DNA from: Cucumis sativus
Taxonomy: Eukaryota > Streptophyta > Magnoliopsida > Cucurbitales > Cucurbitaceae
Length of the DNA stretch: 64,000 nt
Direction: 5' to 3'
Assembly: GCF_000004075.3 (NCBI RefSeq)
Contig: NC_026659.2
Coordinates: 27,918,272 to 27,982,271, forward strand
Under the pieces are notes generated by a model. That model did no database searches and was not told the origin of the DNA. It worked only from the letters and a program-made list of their open reading frames with translations. Position numbers and translations under genes: made by a program. This document shows positions 45,565 to 60,148 of this stretch, piece by piece (within the stretch, counting starts at the first letter, position 1; each line of letters opens with the position of its first letter).

Positions 45565-48500
45565 ATGGCGGCCTTCAATCTCGTTGCGGATATGTATGAC
45601 CCGGCCTTGAAGCCTCGCTTGCTACATAAACTTCTTAGGGAGCACGTTCCCGACGATAAGCGTGCATTTTCTGATTATTCAGAACTTTCAAATGTGGTTT
45701 CTATGATCACATCCCACGATCTTCTCTCTGAATCCTCGTCTTCCAAGGACCAAAAGCTGATTGATAGCTGGAAATCCGCTGTTGATTCCTGGGTCAACCG
45801 TTTGTTTCTTCTTCTCTCCAACGATATGGTATAAGCATGCATTAAATTCTATTTAAATAATTTTTTTAATAATACATAGCTTTTGCTTTATACTCCCGTG
45901 GATTTGACTATTTGTCGGCTGCCGGGCTTATGTGTAGCTTGTTCGAAGAACAGCTGGAACGAAGTTCAGTGGAACTTGTTAAGTTTCATAATCAATGAGT
46001 TCGCTGCTGGTTATTGAGAGAAAATTTATAGTTAGTGTTAATCTAGAAAGTTTGTCGCCTTAGAGCGCCCTTTGCGCTTTGAAAACACCGTTTAATTCTT
46101 AGAAACTGAACATTTGAACCTTGCTTGCATATTTGGCAATTCATTGGCATGCAGGAAGATAGGGAATAATATTGACTGTCTTTATTACTTTGTTTTTTAG
46201 ATATTGCTCAACTTCCTTTTGTGGGTTACTAATTTTAGCATCCAATCTTTCTAAAGCCTGATAAATGTTGGGCGGGAATCATTTTACTTGGAGTGACTTG
46301 TCAACGATGCAGCTCTAGTCGTTTCTTGGCATCATATACAGAATGGCTTCACAAGCTTTTACCTCACATGCAGGTAACAGTTAGTTTTTTATGGGATTGA
46401 TTCTATATTATTTCTTTACATGTATTAAGTGGCAAAAATGTTAAATTATAGTGTACACATGAAGAAGAATAAGAGTTAAATGATAAGTTATTCCATCAGA
46501 ACTAAGATACCGGTTACTGTTTGGGACACATAACTGCAATAATTCAACTATGCTTTTGAGCATGTGATGTGGCTGGATCGTCTTTGACAGTCGACCTGTT
46601 TGACTACAGTAAATATGTTTGTTCTGAAATTTGGGTATGATTGGTTGTAAGATATTCATCAAAATGAGTTCTGGACATTATTTGTGACAATAAGTGATTA
46701 TTGTTTCTTGGAAAGAATGCAAAATCACGCATTGGGGGTTTCCAAGCTCTTATTCTTTTCATTAATATAGGATTGAACAAGTTAAGATAAACTACGGATG
46801 AAATAGCAGGTCTAACCAGCTCTCCTCGTACATGGGTCCCCAAAGACATGCATCGGCATGTATCTGATTAGCATAAGATAGCCTTTGGCAACACTTAATG
46901 ATTGTGGAGCTACTGAAGGACCTAATGCACTGCTATTCTTGAGCATGGTTATCTGATATTTTATCAAGTGTTATACAAAGTGCAATTTTTTTTTCTTCTG
47001 AAGACACAAAAGAATATATTGATCACAAATAGTGTGTACGTAGTTCCAGAGCAATGTCAAGTTCCTTCTTTTTCTGTTCCTTTTATTTATATTGTTTCTG
47101 TCTTTAGCTTTACAACTTATAATCATCAATGCTTTTTTTATACTTGAATGCTACCAAGAATTTACAACGTTTTCATTTTTTGTGTTTTTATTGTTCAATA
47201 GACAGATTCTCAGTTTCTGAAGGTGGCCTCTTGTGCTTCAATCTATGATTTATTCTCGAGTACATCTTCATTTGACCTTGGCAGAAATCTATCACACGAA
47301 GTTGTCCCTCAAACACAACCCTTTTTTTTATTCGAAATGGTAACAATGTCATTGATAAGATGAAATTATAAAAGGATACCTATCAATTGGATTACAAAAA
47401 ACTCTTCCATCGAGTAATAAGAGAAACTAAATCATAATTATAAAAAGGGTAACCAATTCACCCCAAGTGAGGGTTGTATGTGTCACTCAAACACAAATTG
47501 ATTTGTTAACTATACCCCTTCCAAAAGCGAAATTTTTATGTGCCTTGTGTATATTTAACTGAATACCTCTTAGGATTTGTTTATTGTTGATTCTACATCG
47601 ACTTTGTGGTCTGTGGATTCAACTATTGAATGCTGACTTGAGAATAATAGATAACTGATTGAATCACATTCTGTAAGTTATTACTGTCAAGTCGTTTTAT
47701 TGCCAATATGAGCATAGAACTATTGGTTAAGCATATATCCCACCTCCATATGTTGTTGAGCTTAAAAATAAAAATTGTCTATTTATTTATTTTTTAAAAT
47801 AAAATAACCACTTTCATTGAGCAAAATCAAAGAAAATTGTCTAAAACTTTTAAGCAATATGCTTGACCATATTATTGCTTGTTTCGTGACTTTTTAAGAT
47901 GTATCTTTTACAAATTAGATTGGGTAGATTTCAAAGTGTAAAGAAAGATGGACTTCTTGTGCTGGAAGTCATTCAACCTGTTGCATGATGATAATACTGA
48001 AGCTGTTTTGGTAAGTCCATTTTTCATGGACTATTTTCATGCATTCATGAGCTAAATAATTTTGTAACAATGGTATTTTAATTATCTATGCAACTGAGAT
48101 CCTCTTTTGTAAAAATTTCTTAGTCTTTTGTGAAATTTTTCATCTCTCTTTTTGTACTCTTGCTTGGTATTGGTAGTTGCAACTTTGTTTTAAAATATGT
48201 AACTATCTGCATGTTGTTTGATGCAGGATAATGCGGTTAATCTGTTATGCACCTTGATAGATTTCTTCCCCTTCACAATCCATCGTCATTATGACTCTGT
48301 AAGTGCTTTAACAAATAATGTGATATTGATTCTGTTTTAAATTACAATTTTGGAACTCTGGTAGCTTTCTGACTTTTCTGTTCACTGGTGATGTAATCTA
48401 AGCTTCCGAAGTTTGTTATTATTATCGTTATTATTTTTAATTTGATTTAGTTTAATTTTTTTCCTTCACAAAAAAACTGCTATAAAAAACTGGAAAGAGA

Positions 48501-51500
48501 GTGTTTGTATTACCATTAGAAGCTGAAATAATTAAATTTTCTCCCATAATTGCACTCAACATCTTCAGCACATATGGCTTCATGCTGTCACTTGTCAGCA
48601 TGTTGTTTATCTATAGATCACTATCTTTGTAATTCAAAAACTGACAAAGTTTAAATTCCATGCCAAATAGAAAAAAAGGATTTATGTTGAAATAGTTGAT
48701 TTTGTTTCTTCCTGATGAATTGGATATATTCTATAGGCCGAAGCTGCAATTGTTTCAAAAATATTTTCAGGAAGTGTAGTTCTAACATGCTGAAGGTACT
48801 GTGCCTCTTATGTAGTTTTAATCATAGTACAGTAGATATTAACGTCAAATGTCCCCATAATTTTCTCGTGTTTTATATTTCAAATTTAGAAGCTTGCCCA
48901 TTGCCTGCATCACTTCCAAAATCAAAAGGAGACGAAGATAGCTGGTCTTTACTAATTCAGAAGATTTTGTTATCCATCAATAGTCACTTGAATGAGGCCT
49001 TCCAAGGCATCGGTGAAGGTATACTGAACTGTAAAACAAGTAAAGCTATCTCAATTTATGAAAATGGTGACAATGATGCATTTGAATGTTTTTTGTAGAT
49101 TCAAAAGGCATTGAAGTTGTAAGGTTACTGATTCTACCAGGAAAAGATCCTCCACCACCTTTAGGTTGTTGTTCACAATCAGAAGGTTCCTTGGACAAAA
49201 TAAAAAAGAGCTCAGAGCGGATGTTAACATCTAGTATTTCAACCTTGATGGTTTGCTGTTCCACAATGATAACAAGTTCATACAACCATCAGTAGCAACA
49301 CGTCATCCATTTTTTGTTATGCTCATATTAAAAGAGGAAATGTTCCCCTCTATATGAATCTATATACATCTACTGTGACACCTCACTTTCTTAATTAATA
49401 TAATGAAATAAAGAAAGTGGTGTTAAATTGATCTTTATTTGTATTATATCAGGTGGCAGTTCCCATTCGCCCGTTATTAGCTCTTGTTGAGAGAGTGCTG
49501 ACGATGGATGGTTCTTTGCCACCCACTTCAGTGCCATTTATGACATCTCTGCAGCAAGAATCAATGTGTTTAGAACTTCCGGTGCTGCATTCAGTCAGTT
49601 TGGATCTCCTCGTTCCATCATTAAGAGCCTTCGCAGTGAGGCATCTACTATTCAACTACACGACTATATACCATAAAACCTTTATGCAGACCCAGACTTT
49701 TTCAGTAATCAATACCCATCCATAAACATATCACATGTGCTTTCTTCCACCTCTACAAGATGCGATCAACAATGATCTTTCATGTTATATGAATACGAAA
49801 ATGATCCAATGTATACAAAGTTTCCACTTAGATAAGTTGGAAGAAAATGTGTGAAGTCTAGCCTGTCAATTGCCACTGAAAAAAATATGGATGCCATATT
49901 TTGTTTATATAATTATTATTAAATTCCTTTTCAGTCAATTGTTGCCACATGCTGCATCAATTGTACGACTCATTGTGAAGTACTTCAAGAAGTGTGTCTC
50001 TGCAGAACTGAGAGTAAAAGTCTACGCAGTTGCTAAGTCATTGATGACGTCTTTGGGTGTTGGTAAGAATTATATTGTGTTTCATTTGCATGGAGATAAT
50101 TATAATTATTGTTTTAATGTCTATATGGAAACATTGTTTTGGATGTATACTTATTCAATGCCGCATTTGAATCAGGAATGGCTGCATCTCTTTCTCGAGA
50201 TGTGATTGACAATGTACTAGGTGATTTGAACCCTGTAAATAATGAGAGTTCTGATCCATCTAATGTGAATCCAAAGGACACGCAAAGAGATTACCGCAAC
50301 ACCATAATAAGAGAAAACGCCCTTCAGTTCCCACTTCCATGAAAGGCAGCACGAGAGGAATGAACCAGAGGACATTACCAGCAGCTGTAGCTATACCTCA
50401 GTCCACTTGAGGATAGCTGCACTTGAGGCTTTGAAGACTCTTCTTACATCGGTGGGCATTATATATTTATTTGTCTCTTTGGTTAATTATTTTGCATACG
50501 AATTTATTAAAAAAGTTATTAATGGGAATATTTTTGGTTCATTTGTGTCAAATGGTTTTTAACTGCTGACTGCTTTATTTATTTATTTGTTTGTTTTTTT
50601 CGTTGATTATTTGTATAGGCTGGTGCTTTGAGATCTGAAGAAGGATGGCGTGCAAAAGTTGAACATCTTTTAATAACAACTGCAACATCTTCTCTTCAAT
50701 GGCCACGAGCCTCGACGACACCTTTTCCAAGCCAATGAATCTATTGAGGTTTGGGTGGATTATCAGTTGGCGGCATTTCATGCACTACTGGCTTCTTTTT
50801 TGTCTGCTGTCCATGTACGCCCACTGGCTTTGGCTCAAGGTCTCGAGCTCTTTCGTAAAGGTAAATCTCTTTTGATATTTCGTTTGATCATGTGGAAGGC
50901 TGGGTTTGAGAACGAGGATGCTAGATCACCTTATTTATGAGTCAAACTGATAGGCATTTTCTTCTTCAGGTAAACAAGAAAATGGAACCAAACTTGGTGA
51001 GTTTTGTGCCATGCTCTCTTAGCCATGGAGGTTCTAATACATCCGAGGGTCCTTCCCCTCTCGGATTTCTTGCCATTGCGCTTGAGCTCTCCTGAACCAC
51101 AAGCTGCCTTTAAATTCCAGGAAGATCTGTACTTCAACAGTAACGATTCTAGAAATTGTTGAAGGTCGGCCCGCAAAGCATGGAGCAGATGGCCTCCGAG
51201 GCTCTAATTAGTGATGATGTGGTAGATAACAATGAAATGACGTATAGCACCTCAAATGATATTGAAAAGGAGCCCTCTGCAAATGCATAGCGAATATAGA
51301 AATGCCCAAGAGAACCGAACAGGCCACTGCAGCAGCCATCTCAGAAGTAGGGTTGTAGCGGAAGATGACGTTGAATTTGCTAATGCAAGTATGAATAGTT
51401 CCCCCATGTCATCAAAATCAGATAAAATCGAAGATTTTGACGGGATTCGAGCTCGAATTTATTGCTAGAAGATGACTTTCCTGATATTATTGATGCAGAT

Positions 51501-51524
51501 CCTGATACAGACTATGAAGAGTGA
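45565..51524 (+). pseudogene. PELP1/RIX1-like gene, copy B, with many single-base losses
   Basis: This is the full-length copy of the gene at 23045-29045, with the same exons, introns and stop. As written it cannot be translated. Relative to A it lacks single bases in exon 4 (three G), exon 6, exon 7, exon 9, exon 11 (two), exon 12 (two) and exon 13 (at least five), and G at the donors of exons 3, 8 and 9. Almost all are losses of one base from runs of two to five, and none that I saw in coding exons are gains. Exons 1 and 2 are identical to A. That pattern is typical of unpolished long-read consensus in a repeat, so natural inactivation is not proven. The exon 4 problem of copy A (frame change after GKVIQP) is also here. 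Confidence 0.8.
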
Positions 51525-53345
51525 AAAAGGTATTGTCAATCATTGACTCAATTTTGTAGTTTTAAGGCTTAAGGGTGTTGTTCAGAACTCAAAATCAATT
51601 ATTATTGTTGTTTCTATTCATGTAGCCATAGATGGCTTGAACTGATGATCGAGAATGGTTATGTATATAAAAAGGTGAAAGTTAGACAAATTTCAAAAGC
51701 TTTGATTGCTAGTTTCTGATAAATTTTCTTTCAATCATTTTTATTTTTTTCATTCTTAGATAATGGGGTGCCGATTTGCAATATACGTTAGGACAACGAT
51801 TAGATGCATTATAGAATATACCATCTTTTAAGTAATGTATTAGATACGGTAGGACAACGATTAGAATGTATTATAGAATATACCATCTCGTAAGTAATAT
51901 GGTATCTTTTTGAAGTCCTAAAATGTTGAGGATAAATTTGTGGGTATTACAATCTCGAGATGTAGTTAAGATCAACAATATCTAAATAGGCAATTAAATA
52001 AACAATGTCTAAATAGACGATTAAATGAACCCTTTAGAAAGAGAGCAAAAATAAAATGACAGAGTGAAGTTTCTTTAAAAAAACTTTTTAAAAATTATTG
52101 TTTTGATAATAACTGATCGTAGTTAACTACTAGTGCTCAGTCTCTTTTACATCTTACTCTAACTTATCATCATGTTTGAATCAATTTTTAACTTATCATC
52201 ATGTTTGAATCAATTTTAGGGTTAAGTGAATGTCAAGTGAATGTATTTTGTTCTTACAACATATGTGTTAAGTGAATGTATTTTGTTCAAACTCAATTAA
52301 TTTAGGAAAAATGTTTTAAATAAAAACTATTTAAAACATTTACAAATATTAAAATTTATATGTTTATTAGTATTTTTGTTAATTAATTTTGAAATTTTAG
52401 TCTGTTTTGTAAATATGGTTTATTTTGCTATTTTGAAACAATCCATTTGAATGTTGTTTTGTTTAAATTATTAGAATTGTATTATTGGATAAAAGACATT
52501 TAAAAATAGCAAATATTAAAACTATTTATACAAAATTCCTCAAACTTTTCATATATTTAAGTTTTTCTTTAAAATTATATTTCATAAATAGTTTTTTTTT
52601 ATCCATAACAAATTTTCATGATAAATGGTAAAGCATATTAAATATGTAAATAGTTCAACTCAGTTAATTGTAATTTGGTCATATCATACTAAAAAAGTTA
52701 TATGTATGTTATTTAAAAGAGTTCATATCATACAGTTTCTTAAATTTTAGGTACCAAACTTATAAGATACAAAAATCAAAGTTTAAAAATAGAAAGTAAA
52801 TATTTTGGCATTCTATTTCTAAAAAAAAACTCCTTATAATAATTACTAGTAAAAAAAAAAGTTGGTTGATTTTCATTTTTTTTTTAATCTCAACCTTTCA
52901 TGTTAAACTTTATATAAAGATTTTTTTTTAAATGACAATTTAACAGTAAGATTTTATATTATATCAATTTGATAAATATTGATAGACATTAATATGATAA
53001 TAAATATGATAGATATTCATATGTTTTTATCTGACAATAATAGAAGTTTATTTAGTTTATCTCGTTAATAAAATCTAAAATGTTTGTCTATGATGAATAT
53101 TTTAGTTTATTTTTGTATTTAAAAAATATCCTCCAAAAAACGTAATTTTTTTCCACTAAAAGTTATTAAAATTTAATAACAAGAGTTGGTGAATTGCTAC
53201 ATTTTATTTCATTTATATGTCATTTACATCCCATTGTAATTTACAGATTTTTTTTTTCAAATGGTATGGGTAAGTAATCAGTGCGGTTTAGTGTAAGGAT
53301 TAGTTATATTCAAATTATAGCAAACTATCTTAATTTGAAACTTAA

Positions 53346-53383
53346 CGGCGTCAACGACAAGCAACGGCGTCAACGACAAGCAA
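53346..53383. repeat. 19-bp tandem duplication private to unit B
   Basis: CGGCGTCAACGACAAGCAA occurs twice in B, once in A (about 30887). Confidence 0.9.
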
Positions 53384-53514
53384 CGGCTACATTTTTAGGT
53401 TTATTTACTTCATTCAACTCTCAAAACAATCTCCGTCGCAATTTCTCTCTAGAATTTTCTTCTTCCGCCTCCGTGCACAGCGTCGAATCTCCAAACCCTA
53501 ATTATAAATGCAAT

Positions 53515-55651
53515 TCCGATCCACAAATTCTTATGCTACCTCGATCCCTCTTTGGGAGCTTCTATTCCCTAATCTTTGATGTCTTGCTTCGTCTGCGGTT
53601 GAGGATCTCGGAGGACCGGAGTCACGGGAGGTCGCTGATTTGGATGAAGCCATGAGTCGATTGATGCTCCCTTTTTCATCTCCTAAGAAGAATTCCAAAT
53701 CCTTGGATGTGGCTGATGCTGCTCCTGCCTATCATTTTTCATCCGCTTGATTTCCTTCCCTTTCTGGTTCAGCTTATTCTGCTCTCGATAGGGTTTCCGA
53801 GGATGCTATCAATCAGGTTGATCAGTTCCTTCGTGAGGCTTTGCATAACCCTCGGAGCGTCTATCAAGTAAGTTGTTTATTTAGCTTTCCTTTATTGTAG
53901 ATGGTCAATGGTGTATTGGTTTCAGGAGTTGTCTAATGTCATGTTCTGTAGAGGAGGAGATAGTTAAAAGTTGCTAGCTACGGCCTTCTCGAAGGTGGGC
54001 TGGAAGTGGCTGGTTGCTTCCCGGATTTGTAGGCTTTTAGTTTGTTCTAGTCTTTCGAATGCCTCATTTAAATCAATGGTATTAGAAATTTAGAAGTATT
54101 ATTGCCAAAAACTACATGGTGGATTTCATGAAGATGTGATATATGTTTGGAACAGTATGTGAAACTATGTGACATGATGTGCTTTTAGGTAATCCAAGAC
54201 AAAGGTTGGATGGTTGTAAGACAATCTTGGGAAGATGTGTGGACTAGTGGAGGGTTTTTGGTTTAACCGTTTTTCTAGTCGGTACGGGTGGTGGATTCGA
54301 AGAATTAATTGCTGAAGGAGTTGTAGGACTTAAAAGCTGGGTTGCAAAATGAATGCAAGACGAAATTTAGAAGATGGAGAAGAAAGGGAGATTTTGTTGC
54401 TATTGGATGTTCTGAATACTTAGAGCTAAATGATGAAAATAAAATAATTTACGAGCTAAACTTTTGCTGTGATTGGCGATGAATTCCGTCATGGGGGAAG
54501 GCATGCAGTCTCTGATTATCATCCCCTTGGCCCTTAGGCTTTTTAAATGAGGCTTTTTCCGTCTTAATAATATTTCTTGTTTCTCATCAAGAAGATAAAT
54601 GGAGTTATATCTTTTCAGCCTACCAAGCAAATTGTTTCTAAAAAAAAACTATCACTATCTAAAAGCATTAGGAATTAAATTTACTGTAGTCAAGAAGATG
54701 CTCAGTAACTGGAAAGCATTTTTACCTGTTTTGACACTGAAGCTTCGTTAAACCAAAAGAAAAAGGAGACAACCTATTGGTAGAAAGGTCTTTACAATGA
54801 TGTATTGATGCCTACAAAATTTTTTTTGTCCTAACATGGTTCTGACTAGTACCATAACTTCAAGTGCTTAATTATTATCATGCACTTATTATATTGTTGA
54901 AAACATGGTGTTAATTATCTATTCCTTCAACTGATATTTATTTATCATTGCTTTAGTTTTGCGCATGGAGCAAGATGTTGAAAAGTTTATTCATGATCCT
55001 GCTTGACAGCAGCTGCCTACTTCATATTTACGGTTAGCTGCGCATCAGATTGTCCAACATTACTCGCTGCAATCCATGGTTCTATTGGATAATAGTTTAC
55101 CTGATGGGTCTGGTTCCAAAATTATCGTTTGCGATACTTCTGAATGTCGTCTTCCAGCTATCCGCCTTGCAGATATTCCTGTAAATCTACCAGCAGAGAA
55201 TATAGTAGCATAAAGGTTGCTATTAAACAGAGCCACAGAAGTGGTCCCAACTAGCAAGAGATGCAAGTGCAAATTCATCAAAAACGAGGATTCCAAAAGT
55301 GTGGAAGAGAGGAAAGAGGAGTATAATAAAGCTAGTGCTCAAATATTTAACTCCAGCAGCAATTCAGGCTGTCATGCAAGTGAGAAAGTAGATGCTGATC
55401 CTAGACCACAGGATAGTTATCGTGGTTGTTTGAGTGCTGCAAAGGTTGAGAGAAAGATGATTCTTGGAGTTCCTGATATAAATTTTAGTAGGGGTTTGAT
55501 TGACTGTTCCACGAGTAGCAGTAGAATAAATAGAAGGTAGGACTGACAAGGAGCTGCCTAGTAGGCAGTACAAACCAAATAGTAGGGTAGCCATTCTTAG
55601 AGATCGTGAGATTGGCAGCAAGGACCCTGATTATGACAGGAGTTATGATAG
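53515..55651 (+). pseudogene. R3H-SUZ domain protein pseudogene, copy B, truncated
   Basis: Copy of 31021-33155, with its intron at 53878-54956. It shares the stop after FIHDPA and the early one, so the gene was already broken before the duplication. It keeps the frame in places where A lost it: DNSLPDGSGSKIIV and ILGVPDINFSRGLID read through. It has its own losses elsewhere (for example near PVNLPAEN). The 3' end abuts the array exactly as in A. Confidence 0.8.
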
Positions 55652-55691
55652 GTATGAAATGCAATCCTTTATTCTCTTGGTTTGATCTCAA

Positions 55692-56917
55692 TGTGTGTGT
55701 ATATACATATATATTTGCAAAATCTCTCGTTTAAAAGGTCTATCCAAAAACATGTTCTAAAAGTTTTCTCGCTTCAAAACTCTGTTTACGAACTCTTTCC
55801 ACAACACTTCTTGGACGTTTCTTTTTGTTTTGTTTTTGTTTTTTTTCTTTGAAAAATAAGATATTTTACAAAACTTTTGAAAAAACTGCATGAGCAAGGA
55901 TGTTTGCCACACACAGGGCAATGAGCAGCAAGGCAACATGCACCATGGTGCGCGAAGATGTTGTCTTGGTGCCATCTTGCACATGCGGAAGCGACCTTTC
56001 AAATGGCATTTACAAACATTGTGGAAAACACTTTTTTTTCTTCCTATTTTCTTCTAGAAAGTCTTTCCAGAACATATGTATATATATGTGTGTGATATAC
56101 ATATATATTTGCAAAATCTCTCGTTTAAAAGGTCTATACAAGAACATGTTCTAAAAGTTTTCTCGCTTCAAATTCTGTTTACGAACTCTTTCCAAAACAC
56201 TTCTTGGACGTTTCTTTTTGTTTTTGTTTTTGTTTTTTTCTTTGAAAAATAAGATATTTTACAAAACTTTTGAAAAACTGCATGAGCAAGGATGTTTGCC
56301 ACACACAGGGCAATGAGCAGCAAGGCAACATGCACCATGGTGCGCGGAAGATGTTGTCTTGGTGCCATCTTTGCACATGCGGAAGCGAACTTTCAAATGG
56401 CATTTGCAAAGCATTGTGGAAAACACTTTTTTTTCTTCCTATTTTCTTCTAGAAAGTCTTTCCATAACATATGTATATATGTGTGTGTATATACATATAT
56501 ATTTGCAAAATCTCTCGTTTAAAAGGTCTATACAAGAACATGTTCTAAAAGTTTTCTCGCTTCAAATTCTGTTTACGAACTCTTTCCAAAACACTTCTTG
56601 GACGTTTCTTTTGTTTTTGTTTTTGTTTTGTTTTTTCTTTGAAAAATAAGATATTTTACAAAACTTTTGAAAAACTGCATGAGCAAGGATGTTGGCCACA
56701 CACAGGGCAATGAGCAGCAAGGCAACATGCACATGGTGCGCGGAAGATGTTGTCTTGGTGCCATCTTTGCACATGCGGAAGCGACCTTTCAAATGGCATT
56801 TACAAAACATTGTGGAAAACACTTTTTTTCTTCCTATTTTCTTCTAGAAAGTCTTTCCAGAACATATGTATATATATGTGTGTGTATATACATATATTTG
56901 CAAAATCTCTCGTTTAA
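55692..56917 (+). repeat. 393-bp tandem repeat array, unit B (about 3 periods)
   Basis: Anchors GAACTCTTTCCAA-like at 55790, 56183, 56578 and (diverged) 56972. First-unit variants (CCAAAAACATG) and the last-unit variants (AACAGTCTATCT) are shared with A, so only interior units differ in number. Confidence 0.97.
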
Positions 56918-57401
56918 ACAGTCTATCTAAAATTATTTTCTAAAGGTTTTATCGCTTTAAATTCTATTTACGAACTCTTTCCAACATATTCTTTGAATTG
57001 TTGTCTTCCTTTGCGGTTTTGTTTTGTTTTCCTCAAAAATATGATATTTCACATAACTTTCGATAAACTGCACGAGCAAGGGTATTGGCCACACAGGGCA
57101 AATTTTATTTTAAAAGGCCTATCCATTAACAGCTTCTAAAAGTTTTCTCACTTCAAATTTTGTTTTTAAAATCGTTTCAGAATCTTTTCTTGAAGTTTCG
57201 TCTTCAACTTTTTTTATAAAGAAAAAAAAAAACATTTCATTCAACTTTCAATATACTCGGCGAGCAAGACAGCATACAGTCGATGTGTGGAAGACACAGC
57301 CTTGGTGCCACTATGGCACAGGCAGTCAAACAAACTTACATAATATTGTCTTACCTTTTTTCTCTTCTTTTTTTTCTCTAAAAAACTCTTTCCAAAACAC
57401 A
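56918..57401 (+). repeat. Degenerate edge of the 393-bp array, unit B
   Basis: Matches 38341-38825 almost exactly, including CTGCACGAGCAAGGGTATTG and the more decayed second part. Confidence 0.8.
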
Positions 57402-60023
57402 TTTTCAATTTAGAAAAAACACATTCTCTCCAATGTAGATTTTGCAAAATAAATTCTGTGTATAAATATTACTTGAGAGTGAATTTTCACTTTTGTGTTT
57501 TTTCTATATCTTACATTTATCTCTTCATGATTATTGGATATGTGCTGTAACTTTTCTCGTATGTTTCCATATAAATTACAAATGTTGTATAACATTTATC
57601 AATGTAGAAAAAATCTTAGGTGATTAAAGGAAAGTTGATTGTCCAGAAATTACTTTTTCCTATTTCATCATCAACCGACCTCAAGGCCTCCTATGGTTGT
57701 TCTATTTTTCATTTTTATTTTCTTGAAATTAAGTCTATAAACGCTCATTCTACCTTTAGTTATACGTTCTAAAATTATATTATATTTTAGTTTGACTTCT
57801 TGTATATTATTATTTTGGTACATTTCTACCATTTCTACATTTTATTTGCACATAATTATATGTTCTTTTTATAATGATAGATAACTTCTTTGTTACAATG
57901 TCCAGTTATTTGACAATCATTCATTTCTAGTTCTGATTAATTTTTCTTTGTTATCACGGGCACTTTACAGGTATTTTTATTTTACTTCTTTTGATGGATT
58001 TATTTTTTAGTTTTTCTTCCAACATTTTCTCTCTCATCTTTTTCTACTTTTCTTAAGTATATTATTAAATTTTATATCTCTGGAGTCTTGGTAGAAGTTA
58101 TTTATTTTTGCGGTAGGGGTGATTTCTCTTTTTTGCCCATTCTGTTTTCTTGGTTCTCTTTCTTTTTTTATACAATGGTAACTGAAACATTCAAAGCCTT
58201 GCTTTCGGCTTCCCTAGCTAGCCACAGTGATGTATTATATGCAAATGGCAGTTTTCCTTTGGACACTGAGAAAAGGCAAATGCAAATGGCAACTGCACGG
58301 TACACCTTACAGGACAGTTTTTGATGCTTTTGCAGGTAATTTGTATTAGTTGTGTTATGTCTGGAAGTGATTTTATATTATTATAGTTGTACTAGATGTT
58401 CTATCCTTGGGACGCAGAGAAAAGGCAAATGCAAATGAAGAGTACACACTGTCCTGGATGATACTTTGCAGGTAATTTGTATTAGTTGTTATGTCTGGAA
58501 GCGATTTTATATTATCATAGTTTGTTGTTAGTTGTTATAAGTAATTCTGAAGTCTGACAATGATTATTTAGAGTGAAATCTGGGCAGGTTTGTTGGAGAC
58601 AAACCGTCTGACATACATGATTTATGTTCTTTGTAGTTCTGTGCTCATTGCCTATGTGAGTATAGTCTACTTTCTTGTCCTCACAATCTTTTCCCAACCT
58701 TTTCATGTCTTTCATATTTTGAACTGCATTCATGGTTTTCGTATAACTATAATAGACGCTCTTATTCTTTTACTGTGAAACCACTTTTAGTTATCTATTT
58801 GCAATATGCTGTATGTTCTATTAGACAGCTACTTGTAGGAGTATAGATGATGAAATAAACAGATTTATTTTGTTAGACGAAATCTAGTTGAGGAATTTGA
58901 CGTTTTTCTTCCTTTATGTAAAATCCTAATATTAGAAAACTAAGCAAAAGCAGAAATAGTTTGCAGAGCTGTAGCTTAGGAATTATTTTCCTCAATTTGA
59001 CTTGATGTTTGACGCAGGTATATGGATGGGTGATGGATATATTGCTTTTGAGTGATTTTTCACTTTTGTATTCATTTCTCTTTACCATTACGGGATCTGT
59101 CTTATAACCTTTCTCATGATTTTCTACGTGAATTGCAATTGTTGTATAATATTTTATCATATTAGAAAGATATGAGGTGATTAAAGAAAAATTGATTGTC
59201 CGGAAATCAATTTTTCTTATTACACCTCATGTCAATGCCCAAATTCCATAACCATTTGGTTATTGTTATCTTAAAATTTTGAAAATTGAGTCTATAAACA
59301 CTCATTCTACTAGAATTATATCATATTCTTTAGTTTGATATCTTGTATATTATTATTTTGGTACATTTCTTTTGTCTTATTCGCACCAAATACCACGTTT
59401 CTTTGTTTGTTTGCATGGTGCTTTCAAGGTATTTTTCCTTTACCTCTGTTGACAAAAAATATTTTGTGTACTTCTTCTTGGTACATTTTCCTTTTCTTCT
59501 CATCATTTGCTACTTTATTTTAAAGTAGATTATGAAATTTTATTTATTTATTTTTGGTGGATGAATTTTTGTTTTTGTTTTTGTTTTTTTTTTGCCATTT
59601 ATGATCTCTTGTTGGTTCTTTTTCTTTTTTGATGTTAGTTTTTTTAGTTTTGGATTTGAATTGATATTTACTCCTTTTGAATGTGGTCTTTTATGAGAAG
59701 GTAAAAAAATTTATCTTACTTTTTAATGCCATTCATTGTAATTTTATTTTTGGTATCTTTTTTTTTACTTCACTTGTGTAATTTATTTTTCTTGGATGGT
59801 GAAATTTTTTTCACCATTTAGCTGTGTTTAGTTTCTTTTTATGTTACATTCTTATTTTGTTTGCTTTCTCTAGTTTTATTTTGTTTTTTTTTTCAATTAT
59901 TTGTAATTTGTTTTACCATTTTTATAATATTATTTTCTTTAGGTCTATTATTATCAGATATATATTTTGTGGTCATGGTAGATTTTTTCATTAAGGATAT
60001 TTTTTTAAATTGCAAAATAAATT

Positions 60024-60148
60024 AAAATATTTAGTCTATTGTAAAATTTTGAATTCTATCAACGATAAAAATGATAGACATTTATCACTGTCTATTATTG
60101 TTTATTATTGATAGAATCTAAAATTTTGCTATATGTTGTAAATATTTT
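60024..60148. repeat. Foldback (MITE-like) repeat, unit B copy
   Basis: Nearly identical to 41451-41575 (one change, CTGTCTATTATT for CTGTCTGTTATT). Confidence 0.6.
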
